NCBI GenBank assembly: GCA_024278755.1
Contig: JAJRSO010000062.1
Span: forward strand, 22,886-86,885
DNA: 64,000 nucleotides
Reading direction: 5' to 3'
Source of the DNA: Calditrichota bacterium
GTDB lineage: Bacteria > Calditrichota > Calditrichia > Calditrichales > Calditrichaceae
Below are positions 26,968 through 38,090 of the stretch, in pieces. The position numbers and the translations under genes were made by a program. The notes under the pieces are model-generated. The model saw nothing but the letters and a program-made list of their open reading frames with translations, did no database searches and had not been told where the DNA came from. Numbering within the stretch: position 1 is the first letter of the stretch; each line of letters starts with the position of its first letter.

Positions 26968-27039
26968 TTGATTTGAGGCCTGTATTTTGTTGCTTTCTAA
27001 ATTCCACTTTAGAAATTTGGGTAAAGTGTTTTTTTTAAA

Positions 27040-27120
27040 CCGGTTTGCCAACGGCATGGCGGTAATCCGCGGCTTTTTTGTATCGGTCTTTCCTCCTACG
27101 AGTCGATAAAGAAGCAAAAG
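27040..27120 (+). repeat. Dispersed repeat family B, copy 2, with partial C
   Basis: CCGGTTTGCCAACGGCATGG, then GCGGTAATCCGCGGC and a T-run, followed by TCGATAAAGAAGCAAAAG, the start of the C unit. Compare 3039-3082 and 53657-53740. Confidence 0.5.
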
Positions 27121-27206
27121 TTTTTTAAAAAAAGTTCTCGTTTTTTTTTTTTTTGAAGTTATGCGTCTCTTTACTAAATTTTACCAAAAGAACAAAGGGG
27201 CCGATT

Positions 27207-28115
27207 ATGGTAGATTTCAGAGATTTTAATGAATCGTATTTTGATAAAATTCTTGATTTATTCAACCGCAATATGGATTTTGATACACTAAATGAAACAT
27301 TATTACGCGAAAAAACCATTGATGATGCGGATTTTGATCCGGAACTGATCCTAACACTTTGGGAAAACGATACCTTGCTGGCCTTCTGTTCGGGAGTTAT
27401 CCGGGAGATAAATAATGAGCGTACCGGATATATAAAGCTAATGGCTGTGGAAAAGGCCCATCGCCGGCAAGGGCTTGGTAAACGGTTATATGAAGAAATT
27501 GAAAACCGTTTTTCTGCAAAACGGGCTCAAAAAGTTCGTGTGTACGATGTACCTTTTAATTATTTTATGCCCGGTATTGATCCCCGCTATACGGAAGCAT
27601 TGTCTTTCTTTGAAACGATGGGCTTTGCCCGATTTGCAGATACTTCAAATTTAGTTGTTGATTTAACGAGTCAGGATTTTTCTACAGAAAAAGAAGAGCA
27701 GACGCTTGCCGGAGAAAATATAATCATTTCCCGTGCCGATTATGCCGACCATGAGGATGTAATGCAATTTATTGATACCTATTTTCCGCTCTGGCGAACG
27801 GAAATCTCAAATACCTATAATTCCCTCCCCGTTAGTCTGCATATTGCCCGTTTGAATGGTGAAATAAAAGCTTTTTCCGGCCATAACGGCAATAATTTTG
27901 GTACAGGATGGTTTGGTCCTATGGGAACCCATCCCGATTTGCGCGGGAAAGGAATCGGCGGAATTTTACTCAAACGCTGCCTTCAGGATATGAAAGACTG
28001 GGAACTGAAAACCTCTGTCATACCTTGGGTAGGCCCCATTCGGTTTTATTCCTATTATGCAAATGCCCGGGTGGAGCGCGTTTTTTGGCGTTACGAAAAA
28101 CAAATACACCCCTAA
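27207..28115 (+). CDS. Protein with two GNAT acetyltransferase domains
   Basis: 302 residues from the ATG behind AAAGGGG; upstream in-frame codons lie in low-complexity sequence and lack a ribosome site. Domain 1 (about 1-150) has the acetyl-CoA loop RRQGLGKRLYEEI; domain 2 (about 175-300) has LRGKGIGGILLKRC. Double-GNAT proteins include mycothiol-synthase-like enzymes and amino-group acetyltransferases. The substrate is unknown. Single gene. Confidence 0.9.
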   Translation: MVDFRDFNESYFDKILDLFNRNMDFDTLNETLLREKTIDDADFDPELILTLWENDTLLAFCSGVIREINNERTGYIKLMAVEKAHRRQGLGKRLYEEIENRFSAKRAQKVRVYDVPFNYFMPGIDPRYTEALSFFETMGFARFADTSNLVVDLTSQDFSTEKEEQTLAGENIIISRADYADHEDVMQFIDTYFPLWRTEISNTYNSLPVSLHIARLNGEIKAFSGHNGNNFGTGWFGPMGTHPDLRGKGIGGILLKRCLQDMKDWELKTSVIPWVGPIRFYSYYANARVERVFWRYEKQIHP

Positions 28116-28187
28116 CAAAGAGTATGGGCCTAAATATTCGAATTAGCGCCTTTTCCGGATAACTTTTCCTCCTTTATATCCGGCAAA

Positions 28188-28236
28188 ATCTTTTGTAAAA
28201 TATGAATGCGATAAAACTTTTTATTTTACAAAAGAT
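28188..28236 (+). promoter_or_regulatory. Perfect 15-bp inverted repeat before the patatin operon
   Basis: ATCTTTTGTAAAATA (28188-28202) and TATTTTACAAAAGAT (28222-28236) are exact reverse complements with a 19-bp spacer, 100 bp before the patatin start. No T-run follows the right arm, so it is more likely an operator pair or an mRNA hairpin than a terminator. Confidence 0.45.
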
Positions 28237-28335
28237 AAAGTAGATAAAATCAAAAAAAATCGTTACATTCCCGAATTCAAATTCAGCGGTTAATTCTATG
28301 AGTATTCCCTTTTGGCGGTACAACCAGGCAGCGCT

Positions 28336-29292
28336 ATGAAAAAACTAAAAATAGGTCTTGTTTTAGGAGGAGGAGGCGCGCGCGGCCTGGCGCATATTGG
28401 GGTTTTACAGGTTTTGCAGGCTTATGGGATTAACGTGGATTTAGTTGCCGGAACCAGTATGGGTGCGATCGTTGGCGCCGTATATGCCCAGCATCCCGAT
28501 GCGGATTTTGTAGAGCGAAAATTTCGGGATTTTCTGAAAAGCGATAAATACAGTCTGCTGGGCGGCGTGCGTTTCCGAAAAGCGAACGCCTATGAGCCCG
28601 AACACCTGTTGCAGCAGCTTAGCCGGGAAATCAAACGACGCGTGGTTATCAATATGGCGGCGCAACGAAAAAGCCTGCTGAAAGCGGAACGGTTAGCCAC
28701 CTTTTTGGAATATCTGATTGAGCAGCAGAATATAGAACATTTTACGCTTCCATTCGCCTGTACAGCGGTAGATTTAAATAAAGGTGAAGAAGTTATTTTT
28801 GAGGAAGGCGATATTTATCAGGCGCTGGCGGCTTCGGCTGCCATTCCCGGTTTTCTGCCCCCGGTAGAATCGAACGGACGTTTGTTGGTTGACGGATCCG
28901 TAACAAATAATTTTCCGATTGATATGATTCGGGGAATGGGCGCGGATATTGTTTTGGCCGTTAATGTCTCTACTACCTTCGATGCGGAAGAACCGGTGAA
29001 TAATGTGATTGATATTATCTTGCGTTCCAATGCAGCGGCCACGAAAAAAATCAATACCATTACCTTGCGTGGCGCGGATTTTGTTATCACACCGCCTATT
29101 GGGAAAGTACATTGGGCGGAGTTCGAAGAGATTGATTTTTTAATAGAAAAGGGAAAGGCCGAGGCCCAGCGCTCGGTTGATGCCATAAAAAAACTGATTA
29201 AAAAGAATTCCAGCCTTACCGGACGGTGGGATAAATGGCTGATGAAACAAGTGCAAAATCATATGACGCGAAGCGGAGCGGTAAACAGATGA
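28336..29292 (+). CDS. Patatin-like phospholipase (RssA/YchK type)
   Basis: 318 residues from the ATG after CCAGGCAGCGCT; a TTG 24 bases earlier is less likely. Patatin motifs: oxyanion loop GGGGARGLAHIGVL at the start, nucleophile Ser in GTSMGAIVG, and catalytic Asp in DGSVTNNFP. A Ser-Asp dyad lipid acyl hydrolase, cytosolic, substrate unknown. The stop overlaps the deoB start (ATGA), making it the head gene of the unit with the tandem eutN genes. Confidence 0.93.
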   Translation: MKKLKIGLVLGGGGARGLAHIGVLQVLQAYGINVDLVAGTSMGAIVGAVYAQHPDADFVERKFRDFLKSDKYSLLGGVRFRKANAYEPEHLLQQLSREIKRRVVINMAAQRKSLLKAERLATFLEYLIEQQNIEHFTLPFACTAVDLNKGEEVIFEEGDIYQALAASAAIPGFLPPVESNGRLLVDGSVTNNFPIDMIRGMGADIVLAVNVSTTFDAEEPVNNVIDIILRSNAAATKKINTITLRGADFVITPPIGKVHWAEFEEIDFLIEKGKAEAQRSVDAIKKLIKKNSSLTGRWDKWLMKQVQNHMTRSGAVNR

Positions 29293-30458
29293 AACGGGCA
29301 ATAGTTATTATTATAGATGGGGTTGGTATTGGCGAACTTCCGGATGCCGCTCAGTACGGCGATCAAAACAGCAACACTCTGGGAAATACGGCACGGGCGG
29401 TAAAAGGGGCTCATTTACCAAATTTACAAACATTGGGAATGGGTAAAATTGCAACTGTGTCGGGGCTTGACGATAGCGTAACGGCCATCGGAAATTACGG
29501 AAAGCTGGCGGAGAAATCGCCGGGGAAAGATTCCACCACAGGGCACTGGGAACTGGCCGGTCTTATTTTGGAGCAGCCTTTCCCCACCTATCCCAACGGT
29601 TTTCCGAAGGAAGTTATTGCGGAATTTACAAAACGCACCGGATATGAAATTTTGGGTAATCTGCCGGCCTCGGGTACCGAAATTATAAAGGAACTAGGCG
29701 AAGAACACCTGCGAAGCGGTAAATTAATCGTATACACTTCGGCCGATTCGGTTTTTCAGATTGCGGCACATGGCGATGTGGTCCCGCTCGAAACCCTTTA
29801 CGATATCTGTCAGCAGGCCAGAGAAATGCTAACGGGTAAACATGCCGTGGCCCGCGTTATTGCTCGTCCTTTCGAAGGAACCTGCGCCGCAGATTTTAAA
29901 CGAACAAAATACAGAAAAGATTTTTCGCTTGAACCATTCGGCCCCACTTTGCATCTAAACCTTAAAGAAGCCGGCTGGCAAACGGTGGGTATCGGTAAGA
30001 TAAACGATTTATATGCCCTTGCCGGAATTCAAAAGAGTGTTTACACCAAAACAAATCCCGAAGGGATGCAAGCGGTTTTGGATGAACTCGACGATACAAA
30101 ATCGGGATTTATAATGGCCAATTTAGTGGATTTTGATATGCTCTACGGCCATCGCAACGATATTCCCGGTTTTTATAACGCTTTACAGGCGTTTGATAAG
30201 TGGCTTCCCGCTCTGTTGGATAAATTAAGCGGCGAAGATATGTTGATGATTACGGCCGATCACGGGAACGATCCCACAATGCCGAGCACAGATCATTCCC
30301 GTGAATACGTACCGCTTTTAATATACGGCCCTAAACTAAAACAAGATCAAAATATTGGCACGCGCGAAACATTTGCCGATTTACAGGCAACAATCGCTGA
30401 ATATTTTGAAATTAAATCAACGGGCAACGGAACAAGTTTCCTGCCTCAGATCGTATAA
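29289..30458 (+). CDS. deoB: Phosphopentomutase
   Basis: 389 residues from the ATG that overlaps the patatin stop. Alkaline-phosphatase fold: AIVIIIDGVGIGELPDA at the N-terminus, the phospho-Thr site in GKDSTTGHWELAG, and the metal motif TADHGNDPTMPSTDHSREYVP near the C-terminus. It converts ribose or deoxyribose 1-phosphate into the 5-phosphate in nucleoside breakdown. The cell thus makes the substrates of RpiB and DeoC; eutN genes follow by 14 bp. Confidence 0.96.
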   Translation: MKRAIVIIIDGVGIGELPDAAQYGDQNSNTLGNTARAVKGAHLPNLQTLGMGKIATVSGLDDSVTAIGNYGKLAEKSPGKDSTTGHWELAGLILEQPFPTYPNGFPKEVIAEFTKRTGYEILGNLPASGTEIIKELGEEHLRSGKLIVYTSADSVFQIAAHGDVVPLETLYDICQQAREMLTGKHAVARVIARPFEGTCAADFKRTKYRKDFSLEPFGPTLHLNLKEAGWQTVGIGKINDLYALAGIQKSVYTKTNPEGMQAVLDELDDTKSGFIMANLVDFDMLYGHRNDIPGFYNALQAFDKWLPALLDKLSGEDMLMITADHGNDPTMPSTDHSREYVPLLIYGPKLKQDQNIGTRETFADLQATIAEYFEIKSTGNGTSFLPQIV

Positions 30459-30472
30459 CAGAGGAGTTTAAT

Positions 30473-30745
30473 GTGCTGTTAGGCAAAGTTGTAGGAACCG
30501 TTTGGGCCACCCGGAAAGACGAGAAACTGACCGGGATGAAACTGTTAGTTGTCCGGCACGTTGAATTGGATTATACGTTAAAAAACAGCTATGTAGTTGC
30601 CGTCGATACGGTGGGTGCGGGCGCAGGAGAGATTGTGATGATTACAACAGGCAGCTCGGCCCGTCAATCGGAAATGACAGAAGGGCGCCCGGTTGACGCA
30701 GTGGTTTCTGCGATAATCGATAAGCTGGATCTGGAAAACGGATGA
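30473..30745 (+). CDS. eutN: EutN/CcmL-type microcompartment vertex protein (first of tandem)
   Basis: 90 residues from GTG with GAGGAG upstream. LLGKVVGTVWATRKDEKLTGMKLLVVRHV, VVAVDTVGAGAGEIVMITTGSSAR and VVSAIIDKLDL fit the EutN pentamer family. Overlaps the next eutN by 4 bp (ATGA), so the two are co-translated and may form mixed or alternative vertices. Confidence 0.93.
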   Translation: MLLGKVVGTVWATRKDEKLTGMKLLVVRHVELDYTLKNSYVVAVDTVGAGAGEIVMITTGSSARQSEMTEGRPVDAVVSAIIDKLDLENG

Positions 30746-31011
30746 ATTTGGCAAAGGTTATCGGCACCATTTGGGCAACTCAAAAAGATAAAAATTTGGA
30801 AGGGTTGAAGATGCAGTTAATTCAGCCGATAACTCCTGCGCATAAAAATGACGGGCGTGCTATCATTGCCGTTGATACGGTGGGCGCCGGTATCGGAGCA
30901 ATTGTTTTTTATGTAACGGCTTACGAAGCCGTGCTTCCGTTGGCGCATAAATTGTCACTGGTTGATGCCTCCATCGTGGGAATTGTGGACCGGATTGAGG
31001 ATACCGTGTGA
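30742..31011 (+). CDS. eutN: EutN/CcmL-type microcompartment vertex protein (second of tandem)
   Basis: 89 residues: LAKVIGTIWATQKDKNLEGLKMQLIQPI, IIAVDTVGAGIGAIVFYVTAYEA and ASIVGIVDRIED. The loop after VGAGIG (here with AYEAVLPLAHK instead of GSSARQ) differs from the other two copies, which hints at a distinct role. It overlaps the next gene by 4 bp (GTGA). Confidence 0.92.
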   Translation: MNLAKVIGTIWATQKDKNLEGLKMQLIQPITPAHKNDGRAIIAVDTVGAGIGAIVFYVTAYEAVLPLAHKLSLVDASIVGIVDRIEDTV

Positions 31012-31331
31012 ATTTGTGGGAAGATATAAAAAAAGAACTTTCCGGCGGATTTCAAACAGTGGCAGATAAAACCTCGGAATATACAAAGTTAGGCCGAATA
31101 AAGATTGATGTTTTAGGACTAAAAAAAGAAATAGAAGAAAAGTTTATCGAATTAGGCGGCCGGGTTTATCAGCGTGCGATTGAAGAAAATATAAACAGTA
31201 TAAACAAAGATATGCATATAAGTCAGTTGATTTTGCAAATCAAAGAATTAGAGCAGGAGCTTAAAATCCATAAAAAGGATATGCAAAATATTAAAAATGG
31301 CGGTGGAAAAGATTTTAGCAAACGGAAATAA
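31008..31331 (+). CDS. Small coiled-coil protein of the eutN operon
   Basis: 107 residues from a GTG overlapping the eutN stop. N-terminal WEDIKKELSGGFQTVADKTSEYTKLGRIKIDVLGLKKEIEEKFIELGGRVY resembles small coiled-coil proteins with two helices around a KIDVLGLKKEIEE core; the C-terminal half is a charged coil (LILQIKELEQELKIHKKDMQNI). No signal or membrane segment. Function unknown; translational coupling suggests it works with the two EutN proteins, perhaps as a scaffold or peripheral factor. Confidence 0.75.
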   Translation: MNLWEDIKKELSGGFQTVADKTSEYTKLGRIKIDVLGLKKEIEEKFIELGGRVYQRAIEENINSINKDMHISQLILQIKELEQELKIHKKDMQNIKNGGGKDFSKRK

Positions 31332-31417
31332 GCAGGCCTTTTAACTCGTTAGTAACTGGGCTGATTTTAATGGAATAAACTAAACAAAAATATAATCATA
31401 AAAATCGAGGTGAATTA

Positions 31418-32263
31418 GTGAGCGATTTTTTTATAAGCAAAAATCAATCATTAGAAAATTATTTAAGGGAAATCGGCGAGGTGCGGCTGCTTACCCCTGA
31501 TGAAGAAATTGATTTGGCGCAACGCATTAAACAAAACGATCAACGGGCGCTTAAACGGCTGGTTAGCGCAAATTTACGATTTGTGGTGAGTGTTGCCAAA
31601 TCTTACCAGAATTACGGACTGTCATTGGAAGATCTGATTAATGAGGGAAATCTGGGATTGATGAAAGCGGCCTACCGTTTTGATGAAACCCGCGGATTTA
31701 AGTTTATTTCGTATGCTGTCTGGTGGATCAAACAATCTATTTTACAGGCGATTGCCGAACAATCACGTCTGGTTCGTCTTCCACTTAACCGCGTGGGTAC
31801 ACTAACAAAGATTGGAAAAGTATACAGCATGCTGGAGCAGGAATACGAACGGGAACCGACGCCGGAAGAGATTGCTGTGGTTTTGGAAGTAGACAGCGGC
31901 GACATAACCGATACCATTAAAATGGCCACCCGTTCCGTTTCGATGGACTCGCCCTTACAGAAAAACAGCGACAGCCGTTTAATTGATATAATCCAAAACC
32001 GTCAGGATCCCGAACCGGATTCCGAAGTGATGGGCGAATCACTCAAAGAAGAAGTGAATCATATCTTATCCACTCTTACCGCCCGTGAGGCTCGTATTCT
32101 TAAACTCTATTTCGGGCTGGATGGCGAGAAACCGCATACTCTGGAGGAAATCGGCGTAAAGTTTAAATTAACCCGCGAGCGTGTGCGACAAATTAAAGAA
32201 AAAGCCCTGCGCCGCCTGCGTCATAGTTCCCGCAGTAAAGTACTTCGTTATTATTTAGGCTAA
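31418..32263 (+). CDS. rpoD: RNA polymerase sigma factor, RpoD/SigA-like short form
   Basis: 281 residues from GTG with GAGGTGAA in front. Region 1.2 ([20 protein letters not shown]), region 2 ([38 protein letters not shown]... [13 protein letters not shown]), region 3 and region 4 ([12 protein letters not shown]...[28 protein letters not shown]) are all present; region 1.1 is absent. Primary sigma factors of Bacteroidota and Chlorobi have this short form, so it may be the housekeeping factor, although an RpoS-like role cannot be excluded. It has its own terminator. Confidence 0.92.
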   Translation: MSDFFISKNQSLENYLREIGEVRLLTPDEEIDLAQRIKQNDQRALKRLVSANLRFVVSVAKSYQNYGLSLEDLINEGNLGLMKAAYRFDETRGFKFISYAVWWIKQSILQAIAEQSRLVRLPLNRVGTLTKIGKVYSMLEQEYEREPTPEEIAVVLEVDSGDITDTIKMATRSVSMDSPLQKNSDSRLIDIIQNRQDPEPDSEVMGESLKEEVNHILSTLTAREARILKLYFGLDGEKPHTLEEIGVKFKLTRERVRQIKEKALRRLRHSSRSKVLRYYLG

Positions 32264-32290
32264 AAGCTTAAAATAAATGAATTTATTAAC

Positions 32291-32320
32291 AACCTCCGCT
32301 TGATCGCGGAGGTTTTCTTT
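32291..32320 (+). terminator. Terminator of the sigma factor gene
   Basis: AACCTCCGC (32291-32299) pairs with GCGGAGGTT (32306-32314), followed by a T-rich run. Confidence 0.87.
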
Positions 32321-32441
32321 TTTATATTTTGTTTCAGATCACAAAACAGCGTGGTCTAACGACCAAAACTCGACCAATTTATTTGAAAAATGTAAAAAAC
32401 AACCGACTATTTTTAATCCACTTGAATCAGGGGTAGCGCTG

Positions 32442-33389
32442 ATGGGCGACGAATCACGCTTTATCTTCATCTCAAAAGACCAGAAGAACATTAAAGAGTA
32501 TAAAATATCCCGTTCTAGGTTCTTAACGTATCTTTTTTCTTTTCTGTTAATACTTTCTGTTGCCGGAAAATTTGGTTTTGATTTACTTATTGATTTTAGT
32601 CATAATTCTAAAATCCAGCGTCTCGAACGTACCAACAGCGTATTGCAAACCCGGCTGGCGGAAATGAAAAATCAGATAAAAACGATTAACGGCAATATGA
32701 ATCAAATCGTTAAAAAGGATGATGAATTACGCCTTGCACTGGGATTAAACAGTATTAGCTCGGAAGTACGTGAAGTTGGTATTGGTGGCGCCAAATATGA
32801 TTTTACGGAGACGGATGAAATTTCCGGTTTTGATGAAGGCCGTCAGTTGGGCAGACAATTAACCGAACTGAGCCGGCTAGAGCGTGAGGTCAATCTGGAA
32901 TTTGACAGTTATCATAAATTAATGACCACTTTTCAAAAAAAACAGGATTCGCTTGCCTACCTTCCGGCATTGCGCCCGGTTATCAAGGGTTTGATTTCCA
33001 GCCCCTTTGGCAACAGGCTTCATCCCATCTATAAAGTCCGAAAACATCATGACGGGCTGGACATCAGCGCGCCGCGAGGAACGCCCATCTATGCTTCGGC
33101 AAATGGAACCATTAAAATGGCCAGAACCGTGAGCGGTTATGGAAAAATGGTAACCGTCGATCATAAATATGGTTTTCAGACCCGCTACGGACACATGAAT
33201 AAAATACTGGTTCGAGTTGGACAGATAGTAAAGCGCGGTGATAAAATTGGCGAAGTGGGCAGCACCGGTATCTCAACGGCGCCGCATTTGCACTACGAAG
33301 TTCGTTTTAAAGGAAAGGCGATAAATCCCGCTCCCTTCTTCTTTGACGACCCGGATTTAAACAAACAAATTGTCATTAATTCAAAATAG
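32442..33389 (+). CDS. M23 family metallopeptidase (LytM domain)
   Basis: 315 residues. A short cytosolic N-terminus, one membrane segment (about 27-48, FLTYLFSFLLILSVAG), a coiled-coil region (about 55-170) and the LytM domain with the zinc ligands in RLHPIYKVRKHHDGLDISAP (His and Asp) and HLHYEVRF (HxH). It should cut peptide bridges of the cell wall in the periplasm, or act as an activator like EnvC/NlpD; the full ligand set argues for an active enzyme. Single gene with terminator. Confidence 0.94.
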   Translation: MGDESRFIFISKDQKNIKEYKISRSRFLTYLFSFLLILSVAGKFGFDLLIDFSHNSKIQRLERTNSVLQTRLAEMKNQIKTINGNMNQIVKKDDELRLALGLNSISSEVREVGIGGAKYDFTETDEISGFDEGRQLGRQLTELSRLEREVNLEFDSYHKLMTTFQKKQDSLAYLPALRPVIKGLISSPFGNRLHPIYKVRKHHDGLDISAPRGTPIYASANGTIKMARTVSGYGKMVTVDHKYGFQTRYGHMNKILVRVGQIVKRGDKIGEVGSTGISTAPHLHYEVRFKGKAINPAPFFFDDPDLNKQIVINSK

Positions 33390-33395
33390 AACATA

Positions 33396-33420
33396 AACCG
33401 CCGAAAGGCGGTTTTTTTTT
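33396..33420 (+). terminator. Terminator of the M23 peptidase gene
   Basis: AACCGCC-GAAA-GGCGGTT perfect 7-bp stem with tetraloop, then a run of T. Confidence 0.9.
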
Positions 33421-33459
33421 AATACAGATATCATTTTCAATTAAAGGATCTGCTTTAAG

Positions 33460-34458
33460 ATGGCTTTGAATAGTCTAAATAGTTTAGTCCCAATTTTTTT
33501 TATGTGCGTGACTACGCTATTTGCATTCGATGCGGACAGTAGTAAAATCACCATTAATTTTGCCGGAGACGTAACCTTTGCCAACCACTTTGAATATTAT
33601 GTTGGTAACCGCTGGAACTATCCGTTTAAAAAATTTCCGGAATTTGCAAAGGCCGATCTATCCGTTGTCAATCTTGAAAATCCACTTACCCTCCGCGGAA
33701 TCCCGGCGGAAAAACAATTTAATTTCAGGGCGCGTCCCGAATACACTAAAGTGCTTAAGGCCGGCGGTGTAGATATTGTGAACCTGGCGAATAATCACAT
33801 TTATGATTATTCACAGCAGGGTCTGTTTGATACGATCCATTTTTTGGAACAGGCCGGAATACGGCATATTGGCGCCGGAAGGGACCGAGACTCGGCTCGA
33901 GAGCCCGTATTGGTTCGTATTAAGGGGGTGCGAATTGCTTTTTTGGGTTATTATGGTCTGCGCCCGCATAGCGGTTCCCATCCTGCAACCGCAGACAGCG
34001 CCGGAACAGCTTTGCGCTATCTGCCTTATATTAAAGAGGATATCCATGCCATTCGGGATTCGGCAGATGTGGTTGTTATAAATTTTCACTGGGGAATTGA
34101 AAAAGAACATAAACCTGAAGACGATCAAATCTATTTTGCGCATAAAACGATTCAGTATGGAGCCGATTTAATTGTCGGGCACCACCCCCACGTTTTGCAG
34201 GGAATCGAAAAATACAGAGATGGTCTGATTGTGTATTCGCTGGGGAACTTTATTTTTGGCGGTAATTCCCGTAAACATGAAAAGACAGCAATCCTGCAAA
34301 TCCAAATCGATAGCAGTTCAAAAAGAATAATTACACATCAAATGCTTCCGGTTCAGGTGGATTATTGGCAGCCGCGCTTATTAAACGGCGTACAGAAGCA
34401 GGCCTTTCAGGATAGCCTGGCAAAATATTCCTCATATTTAAAGCAAAATAAACGTTAG
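33460..34458 (+). CDS. CapA family protein (poly-gamma-glutamate synthesis type)
   Basis: 332 residues with an N-terminal hydrophobic signal (about 8-24). ITINFAGDVTFANHFEYY, VNLENPLT, DIVNLANNHIYDYSQQGLFDT, NFHWGIEKEH and IVGHHPHVLQGIEKY are the CapA/PgsA metallophosphatase-like blocks. The family takes part in polyglutamate capsule making, but many members stand alone with no pgs genes, as here. Exported; exact role open. Confidence 0.92.
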   Translation: MALNSLNSLVPIFFMCVTTLFAFDADSSKITINFAGDVTFANHFEYYVGNRWNYPFKKFPEFAKADLSVVNLENPLTLRGIPAEKQFNFRARPEYTKVLKAGGVDIVNLANNHIYDYSQQGLFDTIHFLEQAGIRHIGAGRDRDSAREPVLVRIKGVRIAFLGYYGLRPHSGSHPATADSAGTALRYLPYIKEDIHAIRDSADVVVINFHWGIEKEHKPEDDQIYFAHKTIQYGADLIVGHHPHVLQGIEKYRDGLIVYSLGNFIFGGNSRKHEKTAILQIQIDSSSKRIITHQMLPVQVDYWQPRLLNGVQKQAFQDSLAKYSSYLKQNKR

Positions 34459-34605
34459 GGAAGTTTAAAATGCTAAACGTCCCATCCCATTAATCCCATC
34501 GTTCTGTGTTACGGTAGATTGTTTGTTATAAACGCCAATTTGACTTGAAATAAGAATCACTAAGTAGTAAACTATCTGTTTTAAAAATACCGGATTATTC
34601 TGATT

Positions 34606-36977
<2,372 letters not shown>

Positions 36978-36997
36978 AATCAACAGAGTTAACTCAA

Positions 36998-37972
36998 ATG
37001 GAACAAACCTATTTTCCGCATACCGTTTTATTACACCGTTCCGGGAATCCTTACTATTCTCAGTTAAAGCGGCTACTCGAAAACTGGGGGATAGAAATTT
37101 TTGAGGTTTCTGTTCTGGCGGAAATTAAGGATAAAGCCATACTTGAATCCATCCATCTGGCGCTATCTATTGTAGACGGAAACGATGTGAGCGGGATTGA
37201 TTTTTTACGTTCGGTTATGCACTCCAATACATGGATTCAGCGTATTATGCTTATGCCGGAAGCAAATATGGAAATTTATGAACGGGCGGTAAACAAGGCG
37301 CACATAAATTATATGCTGCAAATCCCCCTGCCGGGCAGTAAATTAGAAACCTATTTGCGCAAAGCAGTTCGGCGTTTTGAAAATATTACAAAACCGTTTG
37401 CAAAATTCGACGCCCTCTCTTCGGTTACCGAAGAGCTTCTTGTGGAAAATGAAAAGTTTCGCATGGAAGCCACGCTCGATCCGATGACTAAACTGATGAA
37501 CCGCCGTTCTTTCAATAAAATATTGGAACGGGTTTGGCAGCGCTATAAGGAAAAGGGCATTCCATTTTCGATAGCTCTGTTTGATATTGACCATTTCAAA
37601 AAGGTAAATGATACCTACGGGCATCAGGCCGGCGATAGAGTCTTGGAACGAATTGCCGAAATAATGATCGAAAATCAACGTTTGGGAATTGATTATTCTT
37701 TTCGTTATGGCGGAGAAGAATTCGTGGTACTTTCTTCCAATACAAATGGCATGGAGATGAAACGGTATCTGGAACGGTTACTGAGACTTGTGAGCAGGAC
37801 AAAGATATCCTACGAAAGTCACGAAATAAGCGTTACTTTTAGCGCCGGCGTATGCGAAGCATCGCAAAGCGAATCACCGGAATCCCTTATCGGGAAAGCC
37901 GACGCCGCCATGTATAAAGCCAAAGAAAACGGGCGCGCTCTGGTTTTACAGTGTCCGGATAAAAATGGATAG
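36998..37972 (+). CDS. Diguanylate cyclase (GGDEF) with receiver-like N-terminus
   Basis: 324 residues. Residues 1-125 look like a worn receiver fold with no clear phospho-Asp cluster. The GGDEF domain (about 155-320) starts DPMTKLMNRRSF, has ALFDIDHFKKVNDTYGHQAGD and the active-site loop RYGGEEFVV, so it should make cyclic di-GMP. The RxxD inhibitory site reads LGID, so product inhibition at that site is probably lost. 20 bp after pyrG. Confidence 0.93.
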   Translation: MEQTYFPHTVLLHRSGNPYYSQLKRLLENWGIEIFEVSVLAEIKDKAILESIHLALSIVDGNDVSGIDFLRSVMHSNTWIQRIMLMPEANMEIYERAVNKAHINYMLQIPLPGSKLETYLRKAVRRFENITKPFAKFDALSSVTEELLVENEKFRMEATLDPMTKLMNRRSFNKILERVWQRYKEKGIPFSIALFDIDHFKKVNDTYGHQAGDRVLERIAEIMIENQRLGIDYSFRYGGEEFVVLSSNTNGMEMKRYLERLLRLVSRTKISYESHEISVTFSAGVCEASQSESPESLIGKADAAMYKAKENGRALVLQCPDKNG

Positions 37973-38090
37973 GATTGGCGTTTATTCTTTTTGCCTCCCT
38001 GGAATAGTTCTTCATTTTACATGATTCAAAAATACTTGTAATATTTCCGGTTAAACCTTACTTTTCCAGCAAGTTAAGCGGGGACTATCC

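Noticed and set aside
28188..28236. Terminator of the GNAT gene
   Set aside because: The stem is perfect but AT-rich, has a 19-base loop and is not followed by a T-run in the direction of the gene.
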